This document shows, piece by piece, positions 45,202 to 57,189 of a DNA stretch of 64,000 nt (within the stretch, counting starts at the first letter, position 1; every line of letters begins with the position of its first letter). A program made the position numbers and the translations under genes. The stretch is from Pagrus major. Its lineage: Eukaryota > Chordata > Actinopteri > Spariformes > Sparidae. The stretch covers positions 2,522,556-2,586,555 of the forward strand of contig NC_133220.1 of the NCBI RefSeq assembly GCF_040436345.1. The letters run 5' to 3'. The notes beneath the pieces are model-generated. The model was not told the origin of the DNA and did not search any database. It saw only the letters and a list, made by a program, of their open reading frames with translations.

Positions 45202-48200
45202 CTGGATCAGAAGGAAACAAAACAAAGTTATACTCAAGAAAATCCCAAATGTCTTGATCCTACTGAGTGTTAATACACACAGAATGATTAATGTCAGAGA
45301 GGATAAAACAACTGTCAAGACTCTGAACGTGAGATACATATAAAGAATGAGTTGTATCTGTTCATCATTAATATGTTGATACAATATTTAATCTTACCTT
45401 TCTTACGATTTTTTTTAATGCGATGCCTGATGAAAAGAACAACACCAACAACTACAAGGAGGCTGAGAACCACAATAGTAGCAACGTATCCAGCAGACGA
45501 CCCTGAAACAGATACAAAGTGAGTGCATCAGTCAGAAGGTCAGTGCAGATGATAAACAGCAGACTGGACCTCACAGCTCACACAGAACAACTAAAGGTGA
45601 GTCTGCTCCTGAAATCTGAACTTGTTTCACATGAAAACTCCACTGGGATGAATGTGAGCAGGAACAGTGATGTGAGCTCTGATCTCAGGTCCAGTTTCCT
45701 CCTGCTGGGCTCCACAGCTCAGAGGCTGCTTCTGGTTCTGGTCCCAGCAGTGAAGAAATAAATGGACTTAGTTACAGTCCATCACTTTGATCTGACAGTA
45801 AAAACACAGGATCATCTGATAAAATATTAAACTTCTTCACAATACTTTTACTGATACTTTTACACTTTTACTCAGGTGGACTTTTACTTGTAACAGAGTA
45901 TTTTTACTTTGTGTTTCTGCTACTTTCACTTCAGTAAAGTATCCGAGTACTTCTTCCACCACTGACTACTGTCCAGAAACATGAAGGTTAAAATCACTGT
46001 GAGCTTCTTGGTGCTGGTCGGCTCCACAGTTATTGGGCCTGATGGGAGCAGATCAACACACAGTCTGTAGATTATTGAAACTGAGTCTCGATCTGAACAA
46101 ACATTATATCTTTTATAAACAAACAAAACATGATGTGATTAAAAGAATAAGAGGAAGAATCTCACCTGACTCTTGAGGTGGAACTGTGAAGATAAAGAAG
46201 ATAAAGGACACATCAGTTATAAAGAACAATCACAGGATTATAAATGAAACATTGTGATGTTGTTTGTTCTTCTTTGCTTTACATGAGGACTAAACTCTTC
46301 TCTTCCTGTCTGAGTGTCTTCATGGTGTTTGTTGTGTGATTCATGTGTAACTCGGCTGCTGTAACGCTGCAGTTTGTCATTGGGATTAATAAAGTCTCTC
46401 TCTAATCTCTCTAATCTAAACAGAGCTCACAGTGACGCCTCTCTGACGGCTTCACTCTGCTGTTGCTGTGCTTTCTGTCTCCAGGGCTGCAGACCTGTTG
46501 GGAGCTTCATCAGCAGCAGGGGACACACCTGGGCCTGATGTGCTCCATGTATAGAAATCCTTCAGAACATCTGCTCACACATCTTTGTGTCGGGGCTTTT
46601 GGTTTCCTTTGGTTTGTTTTTACAGCTCAACATCCACACAGCACATCTTCACTCATCCACTGCTGCACTACTGACTGCACTCACTCCTCCAGCTGTTTGT
46701 GAAACAACACGACTAGAACAGAATCTCACCTGGTTCTGGAGCTGCACCTGTGAAGATAACAAGACATGTAGTGAGACATCAGTTATAAAGGACAATTACA
46801 GGATTATAAATGAAACGTGGTGATGTTTCCTGTTCATCACTTCTCTGCTTGTACATGAGGATTACAGTGTGTTTAAGAAGGAGAGAAACATGAAGAACAG
46901 AGAAACAGAAACCTTAATTACACTTCGTTACATTGTTAGACAGAACAAGACGAGTAAAACTTCTCTAACTTCTCTTTTTTCATCAACTAAAACACTTTTT
47001 CTGACTCACATCCTGACAGAAACACATCAACAGTGAAGACTTTACAGCAGCTCCTGAACTTTTACACATTTGTTGTGCTTAAAAAAACATTAAAGGACGT
47101 CATGTGAACTTTGTTGTCTATTTACATTAAAGTAATAAAGAAAATGTGTTATGAAATGTGAAACACAGGGTCATTAAAAGCTTGTCCCCTTCTGTTAACA
47201 GGGCTCGGGTGTGGCCACTTTAATAGGAACACCTGTACAATCTAAAGCAGGGCTGAGCAACATATACAATATATACTGTTGTCATGATGTGAGACTATAT
47301 ATTGTCTTAGATATTTGATATTCTCACATGGTGATATATCATAACTGTTGTCTGTTCCTGGTTTTAAAGGCTCATTACAGTAAAGTGACGTCATGTTCTG
47401 AACTCACCAGACTGTTCGACTTGTTCTGATACTTTCTTTACCCACTGACTCATTATATCCACATTAATGATGATTAGTGATCAGAAATCTCATCGTGTTA
47501 ATGTTTTGTGAAAGTTACAATCGTCATCCCTACAATATTATCACAGTAGGGCCTGTTTGGTCAAACATATTGAGATATTTGATTTTGTGGCCCCGTCCTA
47601 ACATTTATGAAGTGCTTTTGAGAAGATTTCAATATATTGAGTTACATATCTTATATCAGGATGTGGCCTAAAAATATGGTGATATCATTTTAAGGCCGTA
47701 CCTCGCAGCTCTAATCTGAAGCAATCCAACAATCTGTAACTTCAATAATCTTTAATTCTAGCAATATTATATAATCATAATGTTTAATGAATATTTAGTC
47801 AGAGTGAGTTAAAATGTGTTCTGATGTTTAATGACTCATGTTGTTATTATCACTCATCATTTCAGATCAGTGTCATGTCACATTATCTTCTGACTCAAAC
47901 TTCACTTTTATGATGAAATATAAAGTAAAATAAAGATTTGTGTGTGTTGCAGTTTGATACTATGAGATTCATGATGAACAAAACTTCTCAATGAGCTTCA
48001 TAACTGTCCTCAGATGTTTCCTCTGAAACATATTTACTGTAAAGAGAGTGAGTGTAACACTGGGAATCTAACTGCATCACACACAGCACATATAGTGTTA
48101 ATAATTAATAAACGTTGTTCATCGTCACAAAGACAATAATTAATGACGTTCATGCTCCTAAAAGGTGAATTCAGACTGAACACAGTTATTTTCTGTCTCT

Positions 48201-51200
48201 ATTAAATCCTGAAAAAGCGTTTATTCAACACAAACACCCAGTGAACCAACTATCAACACCTGTGTGTGTGTATGACAGTTCAGACTGAATTTAAAATTAA
48301 CCATCATGTTTGTTCTGTTATTTATCAGCTCTCTCTAATCTCTGTTGATTGATGAACCAACATCATCATTTCTATAAAGGAATTTTTAAAGTTAAATTTT
48401 CTGTTTAAAACATTTTAAATTATTTACATATTAAATCACAACTAAGAAGAAACTCACCTTGAATATGCACAGAGGTCACAGCAGCAATCTGATGGCTGAT
48501 TTTCTTCTGTGTAGCTACACAGCTGTAGTTGTTGGTCTTGGTCACAGTAATCTTGACAGTGATGTATGAACGACCTCCTCTTTCTGAGATCTGAGGCTTC
48601 TCAGCATCAAGAGTTTTATTATCACTGTCCTTCCACTCTACTGTAGGAAGTGGATCACCATGAGCTTCACACTGCAGCAGAGACCAGTCATTTGTATCAT
48701 GAAGTGTCTTTATATTTGGCTCTGGAGCTGCACCTGTGAACACATTATAAACAATAAATTATAAAGAGACAGTTTCAGCATTATTAATGTAATATTGGGA
48801 TTTTGTTCATCCACACTCTGCTTGTATCCAGTTTACAGTGTGAAGAGAAAAACAAATAAAAGCCTCCAGCATCATTTTATGGGACGATATTTCAAACATT
48901 TTAAACTGTTTCCAGTTTGAGGCAGAAGCACAAATACAGTGAACTTGTTAAACTGAACTATAAAGATTGTAATAAAATATAAAACATAGTGTTCAAAGGT
49001 AAACACACCTGATGTGTCACATGTTAGTGAGAACTACTTTAATTATGCTGCCTGAAAGAAAAATTAACCATAAAGTTAGTTGAACTTCTGCCAAGAGAAA
49101 GTTGTGAAAGATTTAACTGGGTTGTTTCATTTATTTTTACAATTATATTTATTTAAACATGAGAGTGTTTAATGTCAACGAGGGCAGACTGAATAGCAGT
49201 AATTAATTATTTGACTGTAGCATATTGCACAATAACTTCTTCATGTAATTAGACAATCTGAATAAAAGTATTAGATTTAGTTCAACACAGAGAGGTTCAG
49301 GCCCACAGATGTTAGTGTTTAGACTGACAGGCCTGAGAAGACATTTACAGAAACACCTGCAGAGGTGGAGAGTGACGTCATCAGAATCAGGACTCACCTG
49401 GGATGTTTTCACCTGTTCTGTCTCTTAATGTTATAAGGTGCGGAGGATGCACGCGACCCGATATTTACGTGTAAAATTAATAAACAAACATAAAACATAT
49501 TTTCATGTTGACGACAGAAGTCAACACACACATATTACACCTCATCTGAAAGCTGACATGTTCGTTTTTATCAACACATTTAGGAACCTAAAATAAAGAT
49601 TTACGACATCACAACAGCAGCGTCTCACTTTACGGCAGTAAACAGTTAGCTGCTTACTAGCTAGCCTGTGTAGCCGCAGTTAAAATGTGTTTATAGGTGT
49701 AAAAACAGACATTTATAGACGAACAGCGGCTCGTTTTAAAGACAAAAGTCCACCCGTTAAATCCAGCGCGTTTAAACGGAAGCGGAAGTTAAAACCACCA
49801 CAATAAAAGTCGATTGCGTCCCTCGTTTATTTTTAGCGCCGCTCGTCAAACTTTCCGAACAACTTCATTTTAATCAATTTAAAGTATCGACAACAGATTT
49901 GACCAATGATGTTCAGTATCTCTGAAATCAGTAAACGCCCCGGAACAAAACCAACCAATCAGCATCTTTCTACGACCTAAAGGGACGAACCTAACGGGCT
50001 TTTAACTGCATCAGCCAATCACAGGACAGCATCTGTACGCGAGCGCCACATGTGTGTTATTGACAGCTGCTCTCATCCAATGGTAAGTCAGCACCGTGAA
50101 AACACTCTGAGTCAGCAGCCAATTAAATTACCTGTGTGACCATATATGTAAGTGACTGTTGTCGGACTTCCTGTGGTCGCGGGACACCCACATAACAGAG
50201 AAACTTTATTGATCTGTTTAAGGAGACATGATTCAATGATAATAAATATGTAAATCTTTATTTAAACACTCACAACATCTTTTTATCGTCAACTTTAACA
50301 CTGAGGGACATTTTCCAGCATCTTAAGGGGATTTATTATCATCATTTGGTAACTTTGGAGAAGTTTTAGAGAGCTCTGTGGACATCTGCTGGAGATAATC
50401 TGTACTGCACTTTCTAAAATATCTCAGAGCCTCTTCTGTCTGTCAGCCTAAAATTTGGTTCAGACATTTTAGACAAGTTGAGGGAGAGATCCTGTGAATT
50501 TCAGCCTGATGGCCCAGATTATAGCTTATTCATTTAATTTAAAAAATGACAAAAGAAAAAAAACAAAAACAAGAAAACTTTTAATTTTTCTCTGTTTAAT
50601 CATTTACCAGTTCAACTGTCTCTGAGCTTTAAATAAGATCAACACAGCTGATAAACCTCAGAGTGTTTGCTTTACAGTGATGTAGTGGACATGTATCAGC
50701 TCCTCATGGTCTTTGTATTATACAGTTTAAAATGAGTAAATATTAAGAGGCAGAGACGCACAAAATCAAAATGAACGCCAAGAGGTTAAGACTTGACCTG
50801 AAAGGAAAAACAAACACGTTAGATTGTTTTGAAACAGACAGGTAATACTGTGTAAAAGTCATGTTTCATCTACTATAGACGGCTGAAATTTCATTGCACA
50901 GAGAGACATAATCTGCAGCGTGTCTCTGATATCTGCATGTTTGATACAGAGGTCATCTCTCCAGATGTGGCTGCAGCTCTGTGGGCTCGAGGCCCTGCCA
51001 GATGTGTATTCTGACCACAACAAAAGTCCATCTGGGACTCTTGAACCAGTCGCAGCAGTAAATGAGCGGACATCTTTAACTGTTTAATGAAAGCACTCAC
51101 CAACAACAAGCTCAATGTAGAATGTTTGTATCGGCTGAAGACGTGGAAAAATGCAGCTGTAGTTCCCGCTGTCGGCCATCTTTGTTTTTCTGATCTTTAT

Positions 51201-53144
51201 GGAGGCGTCGCCGTTCTTCAGTTGATCTTGAAAATGTGAGACTCGATCTATGAACTGCTGATCTTGACCTGTTATGCCGTTATTGTGATGAATGCCTGAA
51301 TCATACATGAACACCTCCTTCCGTCTTTCATCTTTCCTCCAGTCAAACAGCTTTCTTGTGATGTCCTCCTTGGTGCTGAGCGAACAGGGTAAAACAGCAT
51401 CATCATCTTCTTTCACGACCACTTTGACACCTGGAAGATAAAAACATGTGTTACTCAGTATGTTAACATGCAGAGTCACCAGGAAACAAAGTCAGATAAC
51501 AACTTTACACACCACAACAATAACTCAATACCTGTTTCCTCTAACATAATAGTTTTGGTTGTGTCGTGCTTGTACTGACATATTTTAAGTATATTTAAGC
51601 TGTACAGTATAGTTTATTAGGTTTTTGTTATTGAGCCTTGTGTTTGAATTTTACAAAATGTATTCAGCTGGAAACTCTTCAGCTTTAAAACACCAGGAGA
51701 AGTTGTAGTTTTATTCATGTCAGATCTTGATTTATTGGACTGGATTCAAAGACACAACTAACCACCAAACTATCCTGTTCCTCAGCTGCAACACACAGGT
51801 TGTTTTTAACTTTGTAATTCAAATATGTTCACTGTACTTTCTAAAGGACATCAGATTAAAGCTTCACCTCTCTCTCTCTCTGCAGGTTGTTAATCTTGAG
51901 GCTGATGTACAGTTAAGTTTTCTGTCTGTTTGGGTGAATAAACCTGCAACCAGCTCTTATCATTTATCAGACGATGTCTCCTCACCAGTACTGACCACAA
52001 CCACACAAACAGGTGTTACTACATTGTTGAAAAAAATGAGTGTGAGTGTCAGAGAGAGGAGGACTACAACCAAATAAACTTCTCTGGTTTTTATATAAAT
52101 GTGGCAACTTTAAACCTGTCAATGAGGATGATGTGAAAATACTGTGAGTTCACATTCATACAGCTCAGGGCGGATGATGGACTGAGTCACGTCTCTGTTC
52201 AAGTTCTGACTACGTGAGTTTATTCAGAGAGTCCAAAGTCCAACAGACATCCAGAAGGTTTCAGTTCAGAACAAGAGATGATCAGAAACCACCAGTGTCT
52301 GCAGCAGGAAGGAGGTGACGCACACACACACACAAAATACACACACACGCAGTAACTAATGATTAACTAATGATTAACTAATGATCTGACTTGGTAACTA
52401 TTCAGTATCATGTTTCACACTGATTCATATATAACTCATGAATAAAGTGACTCTAACCCACAGATATTTATTTATGTATTAATGTATTTAATGTTTAATT
52501 GTTGAGGGACCAGTTTGTGTTAAACCTGCTGCACACTACAGCTTTTATAGCCGAAGCTAATCAGTAATGAACGTCACCATGAACTCATCATCAGCTGATG
52601 ATTGATCGATAACGTGTCTCCCAGTCTGTCCTGTGGTAACTCATTATCTACTCTATAGTTTATATGTAACTCATTAACGATCCAATAACTATCAAGTCCT
52701 TCCTGATGAAGATCTGCGCCACGTCTCTGTTTTATTGAGGGAACTACTTTAGTTCAAAGTGAACTGAACTTTAAGAGTCAAAGTCCAACAATCACAACAT
52801 CCTGAAGGTTTCATGTCTGCACGAGCGTTTCTGTGAAACCTGTGCGTGTCTGCAGCAGGATGGAGACGACGCACACGCACGCACTGACGCACACACAGCA
52901 GTGATGACGACATCATTACAGAGCATTTCGAGATTAAAACTCAGCATCATCCAGCTGTAATTCTTCTGTAATCGATCCGATCAATACTATCGATGTGTGC
53001 TGATGATCAGGGTACGTGTGTGACGTCACAGTGAGAATTAAAGACTGTCAGTGAGTGATGATCAGTTTTCTTACCGTCTCCAGCAGCAGACGTTTCTCCA
53101 GAGCAGCTCAGCAGACAGAGACACACGAGAGGAAGAAGCTCCAT
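45185..53144 (-). CDS. Gene 4: B7/butyrophilin-like IgV-IgC receptor with short tail and split linker
   Basis: Exons 53144-53075 (signal), 51430-51101 (V), 48733-48458 (C), 46747-46730 and 46183-46166 (18-base stalk exons), 45502-45398 (TM) and 45201-45185 (tail) join in phase to about 277 residues, or 265 without the mini-exons. The V domain has VLPCSL, FDWRKD and MADSGNYSC. The C domain has LLQCEAHGDP, VEWKDSDNKTL and YSCVATQ. The transmembrane exon ends in a strongly basic IRHRIKKNRKK. The tail is only about five residues because the ancestral ctgcag acceptor became cttctg and the next AG brings an early stop. The linker exon carries the same TTAA insertion as gene 2. Function is inferred as for the paralogs. 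Confidence 0.8.
45398..45502 (-). CDS. Gene 4 exon: transmembrane segment
   Basis: 35 codons: GSSAGY stalk, a helix rich in V and L, then IRHRIKKNRKK, a strong positive-inside stop-transfer sequence. Confidence 0.85.
45839..45964. mobile_element. hAT-type MITE in intron of gene 4
   Basis: Same element and place as in the other three units. Confidence 0.55.
46166..46183 (-). CDS. Gene 4 stalk mini-exon 2 (18 bases)
   Basis: VPPQES in phase 1-1 between atcttcacag and GTGAGATTC. The flanks (ataaagaacaatcacaggat) duplicate those of mini-exon 1, so it is a diverged exon duplicate unique to this gene. Confidence 0.45.
46730..46747 (-). CDS. Gene 4 stalk mini-exon 1 (18 bases)
   Basis: Identical in coding sense to the gene 3 mini-exon (AAPEP), with cttcacag acceptor and GTGAGA donor. 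Confidence 0.5.
48458..48733 (-). CDS. Gene 4 exon: IgC domain
   Basis: 92 codons starting AAPEPNIKTLHDTNDWSLLQC, with VEWKDSDNKTL and NNYSCVATQKKISHQ. The NKT and NYS sequons are specific to this copy. Confidence 0.9.
49398..50797 (-). pseudogene. Gene 4 linker exon, split by insertion
   Basis: The acceptor-side part (GTCAAGTC) is at 50797-50790 and the donor-side part ends at 49398, separated by the TTAA-flanked insert. Reading through the upstream half meets TGA within about ten codons. Confidence 0.85.
49429..50785. mobile_element. TTAA-flanked CCAAT-rich insertion, second copy
   Basis: Near-identical to the insert in gene 2, at the same base of the same exon, with TTAA at 49425 and 50786. 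It was therefore copied with the gene, not inserted twice. Small differences include 'ccaatggtaag' for 'ccaatgggaag'. Confidence 0.8.
51101..51430 (-). CDS. Gene 4 exon 2: IgV domain
   Basis: 110 codons with VLPCSLSTKEDITRKLFDW, IHHNNGITGQDQQFIDR and MADSGNYSCIFP, ending FYIELVV. Confidence 0.9.
53075..53144 (-). CDS. Gene 4 exon 1: signal peptide
   Basis: MELLPLVCLCLLSCSG. Just inside intron 1 a segment present in genes 1-3 (about 'cagcgcgctgagcaggtgtc' through the 'gctgctcagatg' block) is deleted here. Confidence 0.85.
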
Positions 53145-53270
53145 AGTTGTGATGTCCTCTGAGGACTTCACCACACTGATGGTGTCTCTATGTGACGGAG
53201 CTTCACACACTCCTCAACACCCTGACTGGTTCATCACAACCTGTTTCTGCTCCTCAGCCTGAAGCTAAGG

Positions 53271-53280
53271 CACTTCCGGT
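53271..53280 (-). promoter_or_regulatory. ETS-type site upstream of gene 4
   Basis: ACCGGAAGTG on the minus strand, conserved with the other three genes. Confidence 0.5.
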
Positions 53281-53419
53281 ACTAATATTTCAGAATAAAA
53301 GCGCCATCACCAGGCCTGCAGCTGCCATCGCATTTTGTCTGGGTGTTGGCCACTGAGAGGAGGGAAGTAACGAAGTACAAATACTTTGTTACTGTACTTG
53401 AGTAGATTTTTCAGGTGTC

Positions 53420-53569
53420 TGTACTTCACTAGAGTTTTTATTTTTCTGACAACTGTTGATCTCTTGATCATTTGATCTCTTATGCTCACGTGTTGACCAC
53501 AGAAGATGTTTGACGAGAAACGGAAAATAGCAGCCTTCTTAAAAGAGGATGTGTCACTCATCACACCTG

Positions 53570-53615
<46 letters not shown>

Positions 53616-54290
53616 GCACCGTCAGACCTTTCTGTTCCACACATCGAGGCTGGTTTAAGACAGTAGAGGGCGCCACAGTCTTGAAAATGGACGCTAAGAT
53701 AAACACCTCAGATTTCAGGTAAAGAGGGAAAACTTCTCTTTTTGTTTCTAACTTGTGGTTTAAATACTTGAATCCCAACTAACCCAGACAGACCGAGCAG
53801 GAACAGCAGCTGGGCTCGATGCTTCAGGAGGCTCCAACAGAGTCTGGATCTGAATACAGTCCAATGTATGATGAGTGGTGGAGTTACTAATAACCTAGTT
53901 ATCTAGTTAACTGGAGGATGTCCAAAGACTGAAGAGAAAGTCAGAGGAACACCTGGACACACGGACATGATGATAAATAATGTACCGTCTTTTGTTGTGA
54001 AATGCAGTGATGGAAGGTAACTAAGTACATTTAAAAAGAAATGATGAGTCCAATAATCAGAGAAATGCTGAATATCAGTTCAGATAATTGGCCCGGCTGA
54101 TAATCGGTCGACCCACAGTAAACAGCTTATACTTAATGTTAATGTGAAAATACGTATAATATTATATTGTCGACCCCATTGTATTATTATGAGTATTTAA
54201 CCTGCTGGTTTGTGTCTGTGTACAACTGCTGCACGCGCCTCAAACGTCAGTTGACCTCAAACGTCAGTTAACGGCTGGTCGCGTGAAGTT
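53420..54290. other. Spacer beyond the array, with CA microsatellite
   Basis: Contains a CA run at about 53571-53612. No coding exon recognised. Similarity to the array units ends near 53,420. Confidence 0.5.
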
Positions 54291-54292
54291 CG

Positions 54293-54882
54293 CCGCTAAC
54301 CGCCGCTAGCTGCCGCTAACCGCCGCTAACCGCCGCTAGCTGCCGCTAGCCGCCGCTAACCGCCACTAGCCGCCGCTAACCGCCACTAGCCGCCGCTAAC
54401 CGCCACTAGCCGCCGCTAACCGCCACTAACCGCCGCTAACCGCCACTAGCCGCCGCTAACCGCCACTAGCCGCCGCTAACCGCCACTAGCTGCCGCTAGC
54501 CGCCACTAACCGCCGCTAACCGCCGCTAGCTGCCGCTAACCGCCGCTAGCTGCCACTAACCGCCGCTAGCCGCCGCTAACCGCCACTAGCCGCCGCTAAC
54601 CGCCGCTAGCCGCCGCTAGCTGCCACTAGCCGCCGCTAACCGCCACTAGCTGCCGCTAGCCGCCACTAACCGCCGCTAACCGCCGCTAGCTGCCGCTAAC
54701 CGCCGCTAGCTGCCACTAACCGCCGCTAGCCGCCGCTAACCGCCGCTAACCGCCACTAGCCGCCGCTAGCCGCCGCTAGCTGCCGCTAACCGCCGCTAGC
54801 CGCCGCTAACCGCCGCTAGCTGCCACTAGCCGCCGCTAACCGCCGCTAGCTGCCGCTAACCGCCGCTAGCCGCCGCTAGCTA
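54293..54882. repeat. 10-bp satellite array, about 59 units
   Basis: Decamers of the form YGCCRCTARC (CGCCGCTAAC, CGCCGCTAGC, CGCCACTAGC, TGCCGCTAGC and so on) in unbroken register. Variants recur in higher-order blocks; for example the order around 54490-54550 is repeated around 54650-54720. The period of 10 is not coding; it is close to one DNA helical turn. Confidence 0.97.
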
Positions 54883-55080
54883 GCACCGCCTGCTCTGAGC
54901 GGCCGCACCGGGACAACACGCCGGGATTCAAAGCTCTGCCGGCGGCTCTGCAGAGCTGCTGGTCGGTGTCTGGCTGCTGACGTCGACTGGGGAAATACTC
55001 GGACAGCAACACGGTGAGAAACAGTGAACATGCGGCAGCTGACAGCTCAGTTTCACTGCTCATCCGAGGAGCCGAGGAGC
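54883..55080. promoter_or_regulatory. CpG-rich patch, possible promoter or first exon
   Basis: GC-rich with many CG pairs (gcggccgcaccggg, cgccgg, gacgtcgac) and a possible donor at 'agcaacacg/gtgaga' near 55012. It could be a 5' exon of the broken plus-strand gene copy at 56.3 kb or an unrelated CpG island. Confidence 0.3.
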
Positions 55081-55830
55081 CGCATCACTCGGTGTCTGCT
55101 CACTCCGTCACCTCTGGTCGTTATTTCACATCTTAACTCTTCACAATCCTCCAGTTTATTTCTAATGTGAGGTCCTGACTGACAACTGTGTGTGTTTGAT
55201 CCTCACTGTGCTGTTAAAGGAGGTCAGTGTGTCTTCAGTCGTCGTGTCATTCATCATGAACTGTGTGTGTGTTGAGAGGACGTCTTGTTTTCATACAGCG
55301 CCACCTGCTGCACTGCTGTGGTTAACTACATGTATAATAATTAACTAGATATATCATAATGATTATTAGACATGTTATTGGCTTCAAACTGACTTTTCAA
55401 AAAGCTGCTAACAGTCGTGATGAGTTCATGAAGGTTTTCTCCATCTGTGGTTAAACGTTGTTGGTTGTTCTGCTTTGTTTTAACTGTGTTACACTGCAAA
55501 CTCAGCTTCAAATGCTTTAAAGGGACACGATGTTTGGAGAAGACATTCACACTCAGTATTTTAATATTTACAGCATTAATGAGGTAATAATACAAACTCA
55601 GATGTATTTATTTTCTCCATCAGTGAGTAAACAAGCTGCTCTCATAGGAGAATAAGGTCCCAGAACACTGTTTGAAGCTACAAAGGTGGCAGGGTCCGCC
55701 ACGTATAAACAATTCAAGTATCAAGGTCTTTTTCACACTTTTGCTGGGCTGTGTTACATCTAAACAGTCACTACAACATGTTTCTGAAAGCATTTTAGGC
55801 AGCAATGGGCAGAGTAGTGACAGACTCTTG
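55081..55830. other. Spacer
   Basis: AT-rich, nothing recognised. The open frames here have no domain and no splice support. Confidence 0.4.
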
Positions 55831-56507
55831 GTTCATAGTTGCACCATCGGGTTCAGACAGTTTGATCAGAGTTTGGTGAGATGATCCTCACACGATACAA
55901 GAGAGACGGGCAGCTTTGTCTCCTTCTCAACATCTGACTGTATCTTTGTGTCCGTGCATCAACAGTCTGTAGTTGATATGACAGCCCTGAAATCTGAAGG
56001 GTGACGTGTTTTGGCAGAGTTTTGCAGGTAAAAAGGTGAGGGGGCTCTGGGTGCAGGCAAAATAGAGAGAAGTTTAACATTGTTCATTTGTGTTTAGCAC
56101 CAACATTGTAGTGACACAACGCTGGTTGTAAATCTAGTGTGAGCCTCACATTGTGCTTTTCTGCTTCTCTCCTGTCTCCTCTCTTAAACACAGTGTTTCA
56201 GTCAGTGACGGGATAAAAGCAACATGATTACATCACTAGTGCCAGTTATACTTGATATCTCACAGTCCAGTAGTAAATGCTGTGCTGCCCTTAATAAGCT
56301 GCTGTTTATATTGTGTTCACAGGTGCATCTCCAGAGCCGGCGCTGGAAACATCCTTCCTGCTGAGGAGCCTCAGGTCTCAGAGAGAGGAGGCAGCTACTG
56401 CGTTACCCTCAACACCACTGTGACCAAGACAGGACGCTGCCGCTGTGTAGCCACACAGGAGGACATTAACCATCAGACTAGTGCTGAAACCTTCCTGATT
56501 ATCAGTG
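55831..56507 (+). pseudogene. Duplicated intron end plus truncated IgC pseudoexon
   Basis: The sequence matches 62616-63390 closely, from 'gttcatagttgcaccatcgg' through the C exon. At 56323 the exon starts with the same acceptor but about 91 bases are missing after 'gtgcatc', removing the first cysteine and shifting the frame. The remainder still encodes AGNILPAEEPQVSERGGSY and CRCVATQEDINHQ in another frame and ends at a GTGAG donor. It is a broken copy of the gene 5 C exon. Confidence 0.8.
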
Positions 56508-57009
56508 GTGAGTTTTCTGTCTCAATGTTTTACTCACAAACTGATTTTAATTGTTCATGTGTCATTAGTTTAAAGTATTTTAGACACCCTGAGACACACT
56601 AAGTTTTGTACTCTCTGGTGGGGCAACTTTTAATCATGACGTTACGATGGTAAACAGCTCAGTAGTCGATGACTGTCAGCCAGCGATGGATGATGGCCCA
56701 TTCTTTGTCTACGTGTGTAGATGTAGTAATAATAACTACAGAGCTCACTGCACAGACAGTTTCTATAAGGAAACATCAGCTCGGCCGCAATGTGACATCA
56801 TGGAGCAGTTAGTCTGTTTCCTGCACAGCACTGAACCACAGAGAGGAAGAAAAAAACAGGAAGTTATCAGTTGGTAAACTTGTCAGCGCGCCGAGGCCTT
56901 CTCACGTATATTTACTGAATATTAACGTATTCACGGATGGATTAACGTTATACTGGACCTTGTGCTGTTCAGCTGCTGTCCACTGAGACTTTATTTGGGA
57001 CATTTCTAC
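56508..57009. other. Spacer upstream of gene 5
   Basis: No coding exon is supported. A 76-codon open frame from 56647 carries no recognised domain or splice context. Confidence 0.4.
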
Positions 57010-57017
57010 TATAAATA
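57010..57017 (+). promoter_or_regulatory. TATA box of gene 5
   Basis: TATAAATA about 106 bases before the ATG, which would leave a 5' UTR of roughly 80 bases. GAGGAAGTGG, an ETS-like motif, lies about 50 bases before the ATG. Confidence 0.45.
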
Positions 57018-57122
57018 TCTCTTTAACGACAGTTAGCGGCAGGTTGGCTTCTCACCGTCGTCAGTTAAAACATTGAGGAAGTGGTTCTGGTGTGAAGTTC
57101 ATCCTCTGCCTTCAGCTTCAAC

Positions 57123-57189
57123 ATGAGGACATCTCTGGATCTTTGTGTTTGTCTGCTGACTCTGTGTGGAACAACACTTGGACAAACCG
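57123..57189 (+). CDS. Gene 5 exon 1: signal peptide
   Basis: 22 codons ending ...LGQT with GTAAGA donor. The first ATG after the TATA box, followed by a leucine-rich core. Confidence 0.85.

Larger units (their letters stand above)
43360..53420 (-). repeat. Tandem unit 4 of the receptor array
   Basis: Fourth direct repeat. The far 3' end and MITE match unit 2, the TTAA insertion matches unit 2, and the tail and stop-proximal UTR match unit 3. Confidence 0.85.
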
